Source: Heterobasidion occidentale (Eukaryota; Basidiomycota; Agaricomycetes; Russulales; Bondarzewiaceae). Taken from it: a stretch of 64,000 nucleotides of DNA. Location of the stretch: contig JBCAQO010000005.1 of the NCBI GenBank assembly GCA_039111635.1, forward strand, positions 186,001 to 250,000. The letters are read 5' to 3'. The position numbers were made by a program, and so were the translations under genes. The notes beneath the pieces are model-generated. The model had not been told where the DNA came from, did no database searches, and saw nothing but the letters and a program-made list of their open reading frames with translations. Positions 1 through 11,677 of this stretch are shown one piece after another. The first letter of the stretch is position 1. Each line of letters begins with the position of its first letter.

Positions 1-269
1 CCTTTGCTGCATCCACACTGACTGTTGCAGCACCCACCCGCACCGGCTGTGGCAGAGGGCGGGCTCCTTGGGCGCTTTGAGAACGATACCTTAACGTTCG
101 TCGAGACGGCCACGCTCGACTCCACCATGGACATCACGCGCGCCTCGTCGGCTCCCTTTCCCGCATCGCTAGCGTCATCGCTGCCTGCACCTCTGAGATG
201 CGTGTATGGTTAGGTTATAAGAGGTCGTAGGCGGGTGGTAGGTGAGGCGAAAAAAATCCAAGATGTTGG
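1..269. other. Unassigned left edge
   Basis: A 62-codon open frame (25-213, +) covers most of this stretch, but it shows no motif I recognise and may be chance or the end of a gene lying outside the window. A short TTAGGT-like string (GGTTAGGTT) sits at about 208-216. No RNA gene or promoter is evident. Confidence 0.3.
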
Positions 270-1200
270 GTAGGTGAGGAGCCAGGTGAGAGGCCAGGTG
301 AGGGGTTAGGTGAGGAGGCAGGTGAGAGGCTAGGTGAGGGGGCAGGTGAGAGGCTAGGTGAGTAGGTGAGGGGCCAGGTGAAGAGGCAGGTGAGAGGCTA
401 GGTGAGAGGCTAGGTGAGAGGCCAGGTGAGAGGCTAGTTGAGGAGGCAGGTGAGAGCCAGGTGAGAGGCCAGGTGAGAGGCTAGGTGAGAGGCCAGGTGA
501 GAGGCTAGGTGAGAGGCCAGTGAGAGGCTAGGTGAGGAGGTAGGCGAGAGGCTAGGTGAGAGGCCAGGTGAGAGGCTAGGTGAGGAGGCAGGTGAGAGGC
601 TAGGTGAGAGGCCAGGTGAGAGGCTAGGTGAGGAGGCAGGGCGAGAGGCCAGGTGAGGAGGCAGGCGAGAGGCCAGGTGAGGAGGCAGGTGAGAGGCCAG
701 GTGAGAGGCTAGGTGAGGAGGCAGGTGAGAGGCTAGGTGAGAGGCCAGGTGAGAGGCTAGGTGAGGAGGCAGGCGAGAGGCCAGGTGAGGAGGCAGGCGA
801 GAGGCTAGGTGAGGAGGCAGGCGAGAGGCCAGGTGAGGAGGCAGGCGAGAGGCCAGGTGAGGAGGCAGGCGAGAGGTAGGTGAGAGGCCAGGTAAGGAGG
901 CAGGTGAGAGACCAGGTGAGAGCTAGGTGAGAGGCCAGGTGAGGAGCCAAGTGAGAGACTAGGTGAGGAGTCAGGTGAGAAGGCAGGTGAGGAGTCAGGT
1001 GAGAAGGCACGTGAGGATGCACGTGAGGAGGCAGGCGAGGAGGCATCCGAAAAGGCACATGAGGAGGCACATGAGGAGGCACGTGAGAAGGCACGTGAGG
1101 AGGCACGTGAGGAGGCACATGAGGAGGCACATGAGGAGACACGTGAGGAGGCAGGCAAGGAGGCAGGCAAGGAGGCAGGCAAGGAGGCAGGCAAGGTAGT
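270..1200. repeat. 12-bp minisatellite
   Basis: Tandem 12-bp units of the type AGGTGAGAGGCT / AGGTGAGAGGCC run for about 900 bp. At the right end (about 960-1200) they grade into a variant AGGCACGTGAGG and then AGGAGGCAGGCA. Because 12 is divisible by three, several frames stay open on both strands and give Pro/Ser/His-rich or Arg/Gly/Glu-rich translations. These are artefacts of repeat length rather than genes: there is no start context, no intron structure, and codons simply repeat. The array merges with the decayed GACGTC repeat on its right. Confidence 0.9.
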
Positions 1201-2830
1201 AGCTATCTCAGACAACATGCAACTGTCTCGGACACTATCCAGACCATCTGCATGCATTTCAGATGACATGTGGACATCAGTTAGTGTGTGGCTGTTGCAG
1301 ACAAGTCGTGTGCATCTCAGATGACACTCGGACATCTTAGATGACTGGCAGACATCTTATACAGTGTGTGGCCCTCGCAGACAACCTGTGTGCATCTCAA
1401 CACAGCGTGCAGCCGTCGGACGACATGCAGATGTCTTAGACAACTGGCAGACGTCTCATATAGCGTGCAGCTGTCGGAGACAACCTACGTGCATGTCAGA
1501 CATGGGGACGTCGTAGACAAAACGCGGACGTCTCAGATGACCGGAAGTCATTTCAGACGACCTGAGTGCATCTCATCCAACATGCGGACGTCTAAAACAA
1601 GTGTGCAGCCCTCGGAGACGACCTGCGTGTATCTCAGACGACACGCAGATGTCCCAGATGACCAGCAGTCATTGCAGGAAGGATGAGGTCGTCACTGACG
1701 ACCTGCCTGCATCTCAGATGACACGCGGATGTCTGAGACAGTGTGCAGCCGTCGCAGACAACCTGCATGCATCTCAGACAACACAGGGACGTCTAAGATG
1801 ACACGCGGATGTCTCAGACGACTGGTAGTTGTTGCAGGCAGGATGCGGTCGTCACTGACGACCTGTGTGCATCTGAGACGACACGCGAACGTCTCAGATG
1901 ACCGGCAGTCATTGCAGGCAGGATGAGACTGTCACTGACGACCTGCCTGCATCTCAGACGACATGCGGATGTCTGAGACAATATTTGGCCACTGTAGATG
2001 ACCTGCTTCTCTAACGATACACAGACGTCTGAGACGGTGTGCGGCCGTCGCAGACGACCTGCTTCTCTAACGACACGCAGACGTCTGAGACAGTGTGCGG
2101 CCGTCTCAGACGACACCCAGACATCTCAGACGACCGGCAGTCATTGCAGGCAGGATGAGGCCGTCACTGACGACGGGGACGCCCTATAGGCAGGTCACGT
2201 CTGCCGGTGGCCATGAATGCATCGGGCACCTGCCTGCATCTCAGACGACACGTGGACGTCTGAGACAGTGCGCGGCCGCCGCAGACGACCTGCTTCTCTA
2301 ACGACACGCAGAAGTCTGAGGCAGTGTGCGGCCGTCGCGGACGACCTGCTGCTCTAATGGCACACAGACGTCTGAGACAGCATACTGCCGCCGCAGACGA
2401 CCGGCTTCTTTAACTACACGCAGACGTCTCAGACAGTGTGCGGCTGTGGCAGACGACACGCAGATGTCTCAGACGACCGGCATTCATTGCAGGCAGGATG
2501 AGGTCGTCACTGACGACCTACGTGCATCTCAGACGACATGCAGATGTCTCAGACACTATGCAGCCATCGCAGACGACTGCCAGTCATCTCAGACAACATG
2601 CAGCCGTGTTAGATATTACGCGGCCGTCACAGACAACCAGCGAGGTGCTCAGACAACAGACGGACTATGAGGCTGTTGCAGACGACCGGCAGCTATTGCA
2701 GGCAACATGCAGCCATCACAGAAAACCGGCGGGCATCACAGACAACCGGCGGGCATCTCAGACGATATGCAGCCATCTCAGACAGTACGCAGCCGTCACA
2801 GGTGAGATGTGGCCGTCTGAGATAGCATGC
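1201..2830. repeat. Decayed GACGTC-family repeat array
   Basis: Many imperfect copies of short units such as CATCTCAGACGACACGC, GACGTCTGAGACAGTGTGC and GCCGTCGCAGACGACCTGC. These carry the same GTCGCAGACGAC core that is much better preserved at 7.5-9.3 and 18.3-19.9 kb. Units are arranged in loose higher-order blocks; for example a CAGTCATTGCAGGCAGGATG segment recurs near 1,664, 1,906, 2,138 and 2,485. Open frames of 60-160 codons run through it in several frames and look like by-products of the repeat. Confidence 0.8.
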
Positions 2831-4534
2831 ACCAGCGAAGCTCGGAACGACCGACGAGCAGGGTCTATATTTCAATACACAGCACTAACGAGATCCAAGA
2901 AAGCACTGACATGACATAGGACACCATCAACGAAGCAGAACGAACCAGCCACGCGTGATGAAAGACTCACAAGCGAAACAAAAACAAAAGACGACGGACC
3001 AGCCGATTCATGCCCCCCTGAACATCCCTAGATGCCAGCCGTACACATCCCGAAGCGTGCTGCCAATGCTATGTAACCAAATTGCCATCAGAAAAGTGGT
3101 TCAGTGGATATGGAACACGCACTGTTTACATTCCGGTGCTCAATCTTGGGCCCGTGTGTCTTAGTCCCCCAATTGACGATTGGATCCGTGCTCGCACGAA
3201 AAACCTCAAAATGTACCTGGTGAATTGTTACTGTCCCCCAGTCCGCTGAACTAATGCAGTACCAACCTAGAGAATACAACAGCGGTCACAAGAAATAAGT
3301 GATACAAGAACGAGAGCAGTAGCAATGAAGACAACACGACAGCAATGAGTACAAACCGCTCTCAAGCCGGACACGCTATTTTTAACCCTCCAAGAACACG
3401 ACAACGTCCCACTCCTCTCGATCTTCTGGGATATGGAGCTCCCGCCATAACACACCTTTTGGGGATAACACACTCCATCCCTCACCGTTGCTTCCATACA
3501 CGGCAACTTGCACATGGTCGCGGCGGTCGAAATACTTGTGCGCACGCTTGTGGTGGTGGGACGGCTCGCGCCCTTGCTTGCGGCGCGGGTACGATTGGTG
3601 CTTAGTTGAGCTAGTAAGATCAGTATCGCCAACACAACGTAGTCAACAACAGAACTTACTTAATCACGACCTCGCTTGCCCCTACTACTCCCCTTCCCGC
3701 CAAGTACCGAAAAAACTCCAGTACAGTCTGTTCGATTTCTCTTTTTTGTTTAATTGTCTGCTGTATTGCGACGGGTGCGCCCACCACAGCCGAGGGTCGG
3801 TGTACGGTTCTTGCGGCCCCTTTTTCGCAGTAATACAACGTTGTATCGTTAGTACATCATCGTATTAGATCTAGAGAAAACTTACATCCATAAAAAGAGC
3901 CGCCTCGCGAGCTCGTCTCGACATGCAAGCGACAGTGGTGAGACCTACAGATGTTCAAACCGACGAAGATGTCCGTCGTCGTTGTGCAACACTGACTGAT
4001 TCGGCTTCAACACCTACCTTTTGGTGGCTCGTTTGAGTTGTACCTTCTACTGCCGCGTTCGACGAATATTGAGTTCGTGTTCAAGAGGCGGTGAAAGACG
4101 AGCAGCTCGAAGAGCTTGAACCGTTCGGTGAGCTTGTGGTAGATGACTTGCTCACCCGAGTCTAGAGTTGGTGGTGGCGAGGATGCGGCAGAGTATGGCG
4201 CACTGGAATACGGAGAAGCAAAGGTGGTCTTCTGCAAAAATATTGAGAACATGATTGCTCGAGCAAGACTTGTGAGGTCTGTTGCGTGTCGTTTTCCAAT
4301 GTCGCAAACATTATACCTGGAGTTCTGATATTTTGTTCACGCAACATGTAAATACCTACTGAAATGCATCAGCAAATTTGAAAAGTTGTTTACTTGACAT
4401 AGGCTGAGGACGTACTGTTTCCGCATGAACTTTCATGCCATAGCGCCTTGTCCAAACATGGCTCTGCATCTGAGCCATCCCATTCCCCGTGCCATGAAAC
4501 ATTGTGAGCTAATACATGGGTTGAGGAACAAGTC
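2831..4534. other. Unassigned region with gene-like fragments
   Basis: No gene can be assembled here with confidence. A minus-strand frame at 4,007-4,252 (81 codons) ends in a segment rich in Leu/Phe/Arg that resembles the end of a degraded exon, without a recognisable family. Frames at 3,267-3,635 (-) and 3,488-3,868 (+) overlap and cannot both be real. One copy of a short dispersed repeat (3,255-3,347) lies inside. Confidence 0.3.
3255..3347 (+). repeat. Short dispersed direct repeat, copy 1
   Basis: The stretch around CAGCGGTCACAAGAAA...GAGAGCAGTAGCAATGAAGACAACACGACAG matches 4,768-4,846 over roughly 80 bp, in the same orientation, at about 80 percent identity by eye. It may be an end of a small transposon or a decayed LTR piece; the 1.4 kb between the copies shows no transposase. 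Confidence 0.5.
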
Positions 4535-4665
4535 GTCTGAGACATTCTTACCCCATAAGCCCAACCCGAGTCATCTGCGACGTCCGCGATCTGTAGGCCT
4601 GACCTTAGTCGTCTGCGACGTCGGCTCTCTGTAGGCCTGGCCCTAGTCGTCTGTGGTGGACTGTG
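4535..4665 (-). repeat. GACGTC-family repeat, short isolated block
   Basis: Three units containing GTCGTCTGCGACGTC or close variants, separated by TGTAGGCCTGACC-type spacers. It has the same orientation as the right-hand array at 18.3-19.9 kb and the block at 11.85-12.15 kb, so the family is dispersed in the window and not confined to one array. Confidence 0.75.
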
Positions 4666-4767
4666 GAATCTAATGAGTTCACACCTTTGTATTTGTTGTA
4701 TCGTTAGCGCTCAAGAATCCTTGTTCAACGTCCACACCAATCAATCAAGTCATGTTCTAATGCAGCA

Positions 4768-4846
4768 CCAATAAGGAGAACACGACAGCGGTCGCAAGAA
4801 AGAACTAACACAAGATCGAGAGCAGTAGTAACAAAGACAACATGAC
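4768..4846 (+). repeat. Short dispersed direct repeat, copy 2
   Basis: Second copy of the repeat at 3,255-3,347 (CAGCGGTCGCAAGAAAG...GAGAGCAGTAGTAACAAAGAC). It ends just before the small gene at 4,931-5,557. Confidence 0.5.
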
Positions 4847-4930
4847 AGAAAATAAGAGGATACATGAACAGGCCTGGTCCGAAAGTCTCTGCTGGAGCCC
4901 GAACCTTCTGGTGACTCTCACTGTGCCTCC

Positions 4931-5557
4931 CTACTCCGGAGTGGAGACCATGTCTGCCACGTTGTCCTGGTCCGACGAGGCACCCTCCGCGGGGCCCACC
5001 AACGACACATCTGCCCACTGGATGGCCTTACCCAAGTCCTGGCATTGGGTCGCTCCCTCCAGCCGCCCCAGGACGGTATGCTCGCCCCGTTCCAAGGTCA
5101 GGACCGAGTTCATCGTCAGTGCTTCACCCCATTCGCACCTTGTCCGGTTCCATTGAGTCCATCGGACATCCCCCCCGTTTTTCATCATCGTGTCCCGCAC
5201 CCCGCGTTGCATACCAGGCACAAAGCAGCCCTGCTGGGCCTCGAAGACAAAGATCTCGGGTATCCTACCAGTCTAATGCCAACTGGTCAGCATCACACGC
5301 AATGAAGGGGCTAAAGCACTCACGCCGGTCCACAACATGAACCGCACCCATCTCACCCTCTTCTCAAACTTGACACGCTTTTCCCAATCGGTGTCTACTT
5401 GTGAACTGTGAAGATCGAGGCCACGGGTGTCCTCGGAAGGGTTGTCGGATAGATACTGTGGTGAACTTTTGCTCTTTTGCTCGGCAGTTAGCCCAGGCGA
5501 CACCGACATCGCTGCCAGACGTCGGGGCGTGGGGTCAAGATTGGAAATTGAGTACAT
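4931..5557 (-). CDS. Hypothetical two-exon protein, about 191 aa
   Basis: I do not recognise the family. Two frames join cleanly: exon 1 is 5,557-5,324 (78 codons, starting at an ATG with downstream MYSISNL), then a 51-nt intron (GTGAGT...GCATTAG, 5,323-5,273, phase 0), then exon 2 at 5,272-4,931 (113 codons plus TAG). A TATA-like motif lies about 45 nt upstream of the ATG. The product has no signal peptide or membrane segment that I can see. It is Trp/Gln/Gly-rich in the second half (for example RWTQWNRTRCEWGEAL) and ends acidic, with no zinc or nucleotide motif. The neighbours are repeats, so the gene could be a degenerate remnant. The clean intron and TATA box are the support; coding status is moderately likely and function unknown. 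Confidence 0.4.
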
Positions 5558-5596
5558 GGCGAGCGGGGACTGAGGAGATACTGGCTGACGCGATGG

Positions 5597-5608
5597 CGAT
5601 TATATAGC
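5597..5608 (-). promoter_or_regulatory. TATA-like box of the small gene
   Basis: On the minus strand the sequence GGGCTATATAATCGC lies about 45 nt upstream of the ATG at 5,557. The position fits a core promoter element. It is the only promoter element in the left part of the window clear enough to list. Confidence 0.35.
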
Positions 5609-7164
5609 CCTCGCCTCATCTGTGGGGCGTCTTCCTTGCCAGACTTGACGCCGCTCTGGAATTCGATAAAGGCTCCCTCGAACCTTCGCATTGCCAATCT
5701 GTTGATGCGTCGAGTCATCAGGGTCGGACGGCCGCGCCATGCGAGGTGTTTTATATCGCTCAAGCCACGAGTCTTTCATGTTTCTATTCATTTATAAAGA
5801 TAAGGTTAGACTCCGTGAAAGGGCGACGTAAGGTACTTACCTACGAATCCTCGCCTCGCACCGTACTCGAGGCGAGACCCACTCCGCGCAGACATGCCTC
5901 GAGGACTTCAGAGGCATCGTGGACGCGTCATACTCGTAACCCCCGCTTCCCATCGCGCCCGCCTGCAGGTCGGGGCTCAGCGTGGCAGGCCGTGTGCCGT
6001 ACCTGGTAGGATTAGGTGGCGACCGTCGCTCCCACATCTATGACGCCCGTCCTGAGCTCGAGCCCACAGCACGCGCCCGCATGTTTGTCCATCCCTTTGA
6101 GCCACAGGCCCATGGCTATATCCTGTTGTTATGTTAGCTCGATTTTGAGCGGCGAAAAATGAATGAACTCACCGGCATTGGGCTTCTCTGATGACAAGGG
6201 GTCTGTCGCAGAGGGGTGGGAGGTGGGACAATGCGCTGAAAGATCGGAGCGACTCGCAGGTCGTGCGGAGACGCCGCGGGAGCAGCAAGGCCAACACACA
6301 AGCGGAGGCTGTTGACAAAGGGCGACGCGGGCCACTTGAGAAGACGCAGGCGAACGAGTCCGACCATGGCGTGCGGCCATCTGCCCTCAGTGCCCTGGTC
6401 GGACTCATCGGAGCATTTGGCATCCCATGCATGCGTCGTTCGCGCCGTCTGTGAAATCCGTGTCGGCCGCGACGTCCACGGCATGCGGATGATTTCCACA
6501 CGAGCTTGAGGGTCGCCAGTGGAAGGGAGGACGCGCCTCTTCGGCTGTTCGGGCAGGGATGAGATCTATGGAGGCGCGCATCTCGGGAAGGATTGGCATC
6601 AATGGCGACGTACCTGCATCCTCAGAAAACGTGCGGGTCTGTTCCCCCTATCCGCCGCTGGAGTCCATCGTCCTCGTCCTGGTCTTCCGCCGGGTGCGTG
6701 GGTCGGTGAGCCGGTCGTTCGTCAAAGGCAGCTCACGTCCGAGGGACGGAGCTGTGTTTTCACGCCTGAAAGGCGGAAATTCCCAAGAGAACTAGGGGAA
6801 AGAGGGAGGGATGCGCGTGCGTGGGTAGGCCGTCTGCTGCTAAGTGAACATGAGATTGAAAGCCCAAGGAGATATACCTGAGCTTACTTACCGATGAGAA
6901 AGATCCTAGCTGCAACAGCTATAAGTTGAAGCGATAAGAGACTGTCGGGGAGAGCGTGGAGCGACGAAGAGCGACATGGGGCAGGACATGGAGGAGGTGG
7001 GTGGGACTGAGGCAGGACAAGGAGGTGGGCAGAGCGTCGCCGCGACACGGTCACGTTCTGTGACGTGCGACGCGATTACAATCTTGCCGAGTCGACCGGC
7101 ACCGATCCATCCTCGCTCCATCCACAACCACACCGCATCCATCAACCTCAAACTTCGCCTATGA
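5609..7164. other. Unassigned GC-rich region
   Basis: Several overlapping frames (for example 6,134-6,499 and 6,169-6,501 on -, 6,519-6,881 on +) but no combination with good splice sites or a recognisable motif. A 25-bp string containing GATGAGTCCGACCAGGGC occurs here on the minus strand (about 6,388-6,412) and again twice at 9.75-9.85 kb, so it is a short dispersed repeat. Confidence 0.3.
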
Positions 7165-9320
7165 TTCTTGGAACTGCCACAAGGTAAGTACATCGATTGT
7201 TGATTTATTTGCTGCTCGTGCTGAATATCTCTTCCATCAGTATCACTCTCATCCTGCTTGTCGTCGTCGCTGGCCATTTCCGCCCCTCGGGCGTGAAGTT
7301 CCCCCCTCCGTCTTTCAGACGTGAGGGTGCCGCATCGACGCATCGACTCATCGGCACACATCGCCGGTCCTATCGCGATGCTCCACAAGACACTGTGAGC
7401 GAGCTTGGGTGACGACTGGCTCACCCTCTGCCTCTGCTCTACTACGATTAAAATTCATTGTATTCAGCATTGTAAGGACGACTCGGACGACTCGGGTTAG
7501 ACTTAGAGTGTAAGGACAACACAAACGACTTGGTGCTAAATCAATGTGTGAGCTGACAGTCTTCTGAAGTCACCCAGGGTTTACAAAGCGCGGACGTCGC
7601 AGACGACTCGGGTCTAGCTTACCGGGTAAGGATGTCCCAGACAACTTGCTGCCGAACCAAAGTCTTGCTCACGCTGTTCTTTCATCACCCAGGCTTCACA
7701 GAGGGTCGACGTCGCAGACGACTCGGGTCAGGACGTCGCAGACGACTCGCGCAGGCTTACTTACAGGGCAAAGACGTCGCAGACGACTTGGGTCTGGCTT
7801 ACCGGGTAAGGACGTCTGAGCGGACTTCTTGCTGAACAAAATGCCTGCTCACCTGTTCTTCCATCACCCAGGGCTCACAGAGAGCCGACGTCGCAGACGA
7901 CTCGGATCAGGACGTCGCAGACGACTCGGGTCTTGCTTACCGGGTAAGGACGTCAGAGACGACTCGTTACTCAACCAAATTCTTGCTCACCTGTTCTGTC
8001 ATCACCCAGGGTTCACAGAGATCCGACGTCGCAGACGACTCGGGTCAGGACGTCGCAGACGACTCGCGCAGGCTTACTTACAGGGTAAAGACGTCGCAGA
8101 CGACTTGGGTCTGGCTTACCGGGTAAGGACGCCTGAGCGGACTTCTTGCTGAACAAAATGCCTGCTCACCTGTTCTTCCATCACCCAGGGCTCACAGAGA
8201 GCCGACGTCGCAGACGACTCGGATCAGGACGTCGCAGACGACTCGGGTCTTGCTTACCGGGTAAGGACGTCAGAGACGACTCGTTACTCAACCAAATTCT
8301 TGCTCACCTGTTCTGTCATCACCCAGGGTTCGCAGAGATCCGACGTCGCAGACGACTCGGGTCAGGACGTCGCAGACGACTCGCGCAGGCTTACTTACAG
8401 GGTAAGACGTCGCAGACGACTTGGGTCTGGCTTACCGGGTAAGGACGCCTGAGCGGACTTCTTGCTGAACAAAATGCCTGCTCACCTGTTCTTCCATCAC
8501 CCAGGGCTCACAGAGAGCCGACGTCGCAGACGACTCGGATCAGGACGTCGCAGACGACTCGGGTCTTGCTTACCGGGTAAGGACGTCAGAGACGACTCGT
8601 TACTCAACCAAATTCTTGCTCACCTGTTCTGTCATCACCCAGGGTTCACAGAGATCCGACGTCGCAGATGACTCGGGTCAGGACGTCGCAGACGACTCGG
8701 GTCTTGCTTACCGGGTAAGGACGTCAGAGACGACTCGTTACTCAACCAAATTCTTGCTCACCTGTTCTGTCATCACCCAGGGTTCACAGAGATCCGACGT
8801 CGCAGATGACTCGGGTCAGGACGTCGCAGACGACTCGGGTCTTGCTTACCGGGTAAGGACGTCAGAGACGACTCGTTACTCAACCAAATTCTTGCTCACC
8901 TGTTCTGTCATCACCAGGGTTCACAGAGAGCCGACGTCGCAGACGACTCGGGTCAGGACGTCGCAGACGACTCGGGTCTGGCTTACCGGTAAGGACGTCT
9001 GAGACGACTTGTTGCTCAACCAAATTCCTGCTCACCCGTCCTGCCATCACCGAGGGTTCACAGAGAGCCGACGTCGCAGACGACTCGGATCAGGACGTCG
9101 CAGACGACTCGGGTCTGGCTTACAGGGTAAGGGCCTCTCAGACGGCTCGGGTTTTTACAAGGTAAGGACGCCTCAAGCGACTCGGGTTAGATTTATAGGG
9201 TAAGGACGTCGCAGACGACTTGGTGTTGAATCAAATTGTGAGCTCACACTGTTCTGCAGTCACTCGGGGTTTACAGAGCCCAGATGTCGGAGATGACTCG
9301 GGTGAGGAGGAGGCAACAAC
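7165..9320 (+). repeat. Left arm of the large inverted repeat (head plus tandem array)
   Basis: Bases 7,165-7,460 are nearly identical (about 97 percent by eye) to the reverse complement of 19,925-20,227. This head holds a frame of 71 codons rich in Leu/Val, then Arg/Pro, and a possible intron (GTAAGTACAT...TTCCATCAG). From about 7,465 a tandem array starts, built on GACGTCGCAGACGACTCGG with higher-order spacings of about 138 and 316 bp (GGACGTCAG recurs near 7,948, 8,264, 8,581, 8,719 and 8,857). Each long unit contains GTAAGGACGT...CTCACC...ATCACCCAG, which looks like an intron between repeated exon-like pieces. The Arg/Gly-rich frames through the array are repeat-derived. The unique head lies outward and the array inward, as in the right arm. 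Confidence 0.85.
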
Positions 9321-10131
9321 GAATGGAGTAGTAGCGAGGGAAAGGTGAACCATGCTGATGTTCATCCTTGGGGGCGAGTATAGATAACTACCCTATAGAT
9401 TGAATATCACCTTCCATCTCTGTTTCAGCCGTTTGTTGGGCTATGATACGATAAGTTGTCGACTGATGTTTTTACATGATGATAACCGGCTTAGTAATCT
9501 CGATTTGAAGATTGACGCCTATGTTCAGCCACAGGCGCGTGCTGTTGAAGTTGGTCAGCTTCTAACCAACTTGTCTCCATCCACCAACTTGTCGACGGAG
9601 ACGACGCGACTCCCACCAGCCACTGTCGACGACCACGACCACGAACGACGCTGCTAGCCACCATTGTTGTATTTCATTTGCAGGTAATGTGGTTGTCTAC
9701 CTAGATCCGTTTGTTTTTTCCAGCCACAGTGGCATGCCGGTTGCGCCGATGAGTCCGACCAGGGCACTGAGGGCATAAGGCTGTGAACCTGCGCGCTACC
9801 TCAGAGATTTGCCGGAAGTTCCGATGAGTCCGACCAGGGCACTGAGGACCAAAGCAATCTTTGTCTTCTCTCTGATGAATAGTTTTGCTAATCGGCCACC
9901 CACAGGACATCAGCTTATTATCTACATAAACCATGGCTTCCAAAGTAAGCCGACTGCTCTAGTGTACACTTTTGAGGCTCAACCTTTTCTGTATCATGTA
10001 GACGCGATCTGGCCGCATCTTCTACAGCTCAAACGTCGAAGCGAGGGATTCTTCGACCCTTGCTGAGCTCCCGACAGCCCTGACGACGAACTGAGATTCA
10101 TTGCCCTCTTGCGTCAGGCGATCGCTCGTGA
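9321..10131. other. Unassigned stretch upstream of the TET/JBP-like gene
   Basis: One frame at 9,400-9,657 (+, 85 codons) is possible but unsupported. Two copies, about 74 bp apart, of a motif containing GATGAGTCCGACCAGGGC are present (about 9,748 and 9,822). The 5' exons of the following dioxygenase gene may begin in the last few hundred bases, but I could not place them. Confidence 0.3.
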
Positions 10132-11677
10132 TTGATACCCTCGCTGATGCACAAGAGGCGGAGGACGAGGGCTCGTGGTCACCGACGTCTTTGTCTCCGC
10201 TTACCTCCTCGCCTCTTTCAACAACCGCCAGACACTCCACCCCTTGACTCTACAGGCGAGACGGCGGATTCCATAAACGTCTTCACTCGTGGAAGCAGTA
10301 CCTCCGCTATCTCTTGGACCACCGGCTCTGTCGTCTCCCTTGACGCTCTGATCACGAGGCCAATTCGAGAGTCGCAACGAGAGGGTTCGAAGCGCCGTCG
10401 AAGCAAGAAGCGAAAGGCAGAGAGGGAAGCCCAGGGCCCGTTCACCCGGCGGCAGAAGCCAAGCTTTGTGTCGAAATTCAGCGAGCCTGGGGTTATCAAG
10501 GTCGATTACAATGCAATCAATTACAAGGTGACGAAGGGAGCCTACAAGGCCAAGACAATGCGCCGCCTGTCTGGCGACACCGTGGATGAATGAAGACCTT
10601 CGAGAGCAAGGGTTTTCATTTTTCGAGTGGGATGGGTGGTGAGTTTCGCATCGGTACAGCTTGATCTCTGTACTAATAGTCTATATCGCCATCCAGTAAG
10701 CCTTATGCACTGCTAGATAGCCAGGGCACTGTCATTGGTGCTCTTGTCGGCCGACCATCTGACGATGGTGATCGGCGACCAGAGGACCGCTGGGACAACT
10801 CAATGAAGGAGGCAGCAGAAGCGTTGGAGTCTGCTCGGCTGGAGTCAGAGCGGTTCCTGAAGCGAGGGCGGCGAAGTCATAGGAGGGGAAATTATGCGGT
10901 ATTGGCGGTCGGTCCGTCTTATGGCGGCGGCCAAAAGGTGAGGTGGAGCGAACTGACGCATAACAGCTGCTAATTGAGCGTCACAGAAACCAGGAAACCT
11001 TTGTCATTCTGATCACCAGAACAGGGTCCTCGAAAGCCTGTTGAAGGAGAAGAGCATCAAGAGGATTGCAGGTTTTGCTAGTGGCAAGTTTCTCTTGACG
11101 GTTCAAACTAATGATGTGCTGATTGGCTGGCTTTTCAGCTGCATTCGGAGCCTATGCGCCGAAAACCTATGATTTCTACAGAACAACCATGAGCCAGCTC
11201 ACAGAGCGTCATCCGGAACTTCGATGGAACTTCGATAACAGCGTCTTTCCAACGATGACTTTCAACATGGGCCCTGATACAACATGCCTGGACCATAATG
11301 ATTGCACTAATGTTCCTCAAGGGTTTTGCTCTGTAACCGCTCTTGGGGACTTCAATCCAGACGAGGGCGGTTACTTTTACCTATGGGACTTGAGGCTTGC
11401 GATTAGATTCCCTCCAGGCTCAACTATCCTCATACCTTCTAGCAGCCTTAGACACGGAACCACGCCCATCCAGGCTGGTGAGAGCCGGTATTCAATCACT
11501 CAATACTGCCCTGGTGGATTGGTAAGATGGGTACGTTTTGGCTTTCGAAGGGCACTGGAGATCTCTAAGGAAGAAAGGCGTTCCATCGATGGATCGCCAG
11601 AAGCTAGGTGGGCACAGGCTTTGGATATGCTTTCGAAGTACAAGGAACTGGGGCAGGATCGAAAGATACTTATTTAA
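10132..11677 (+). CDS. TET/JBP-like Fe(II)/2-oxoglutarate dioxygenase
   Basis: Predicted member of the basidiomycete TET/JBP dioxygenase family, whose characterised relatives oxidise 5-methylcytosine or thymine in DNA in the nucleus. The C-terminal exon (11,139-11,677) carries an H-x-D iron pair (DHNDCTN), the family block GYFYLWDLRLAIRFPPGS, and a distal His and 2OG-binding Arg (LRHGTTPI, GESRYSITQY). Upstream exons: 10,697-10,937 (KPYALLDSQGTVIGALVG; NYAVLAVGPSYGGG) and 10,987-11,083 (SIKRIAGFAS). The last intron (11,084-11,138) has a GC donor (GCAAGT) with TTTTCAG. The basic N-terminal frame (10,132-10,593) and the next coding block (PWMNEDLREQGFSFFEWDG, about 10,577-10,638) are in different frames with no obvious intron between, so there may be a 1-nt frameshift near 10,575 or a missed exon. 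It is convergent with the JmjC-like gene. Family membership is fairly sure; activity and substrate are inference. Confidence 0.75.

Noticed and set aside
624..1335. Long Pro/Ser/His-rich and Arg/Gly-rich open frames on both strands
   Set aside because: They are produced by a 12-bp tandem repeat that keeps frames open; no start context, no splicing, no domain.
7465..9320. CRISPR array
   Set aside because: Spacers are themselves repeated, the genome is eukaryotic, and no cas gene is present.
9747..9850. GATGAGTCC...GGAC-like strings resembling a hammerhead core
   Set aside because: The strand starts CCGATGAG instead of CTGATGAG and the second core reads CAAA or is missing; no helix I or III partner was found. 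Treated as a short dispersed repeat (also at 6.39 kb).
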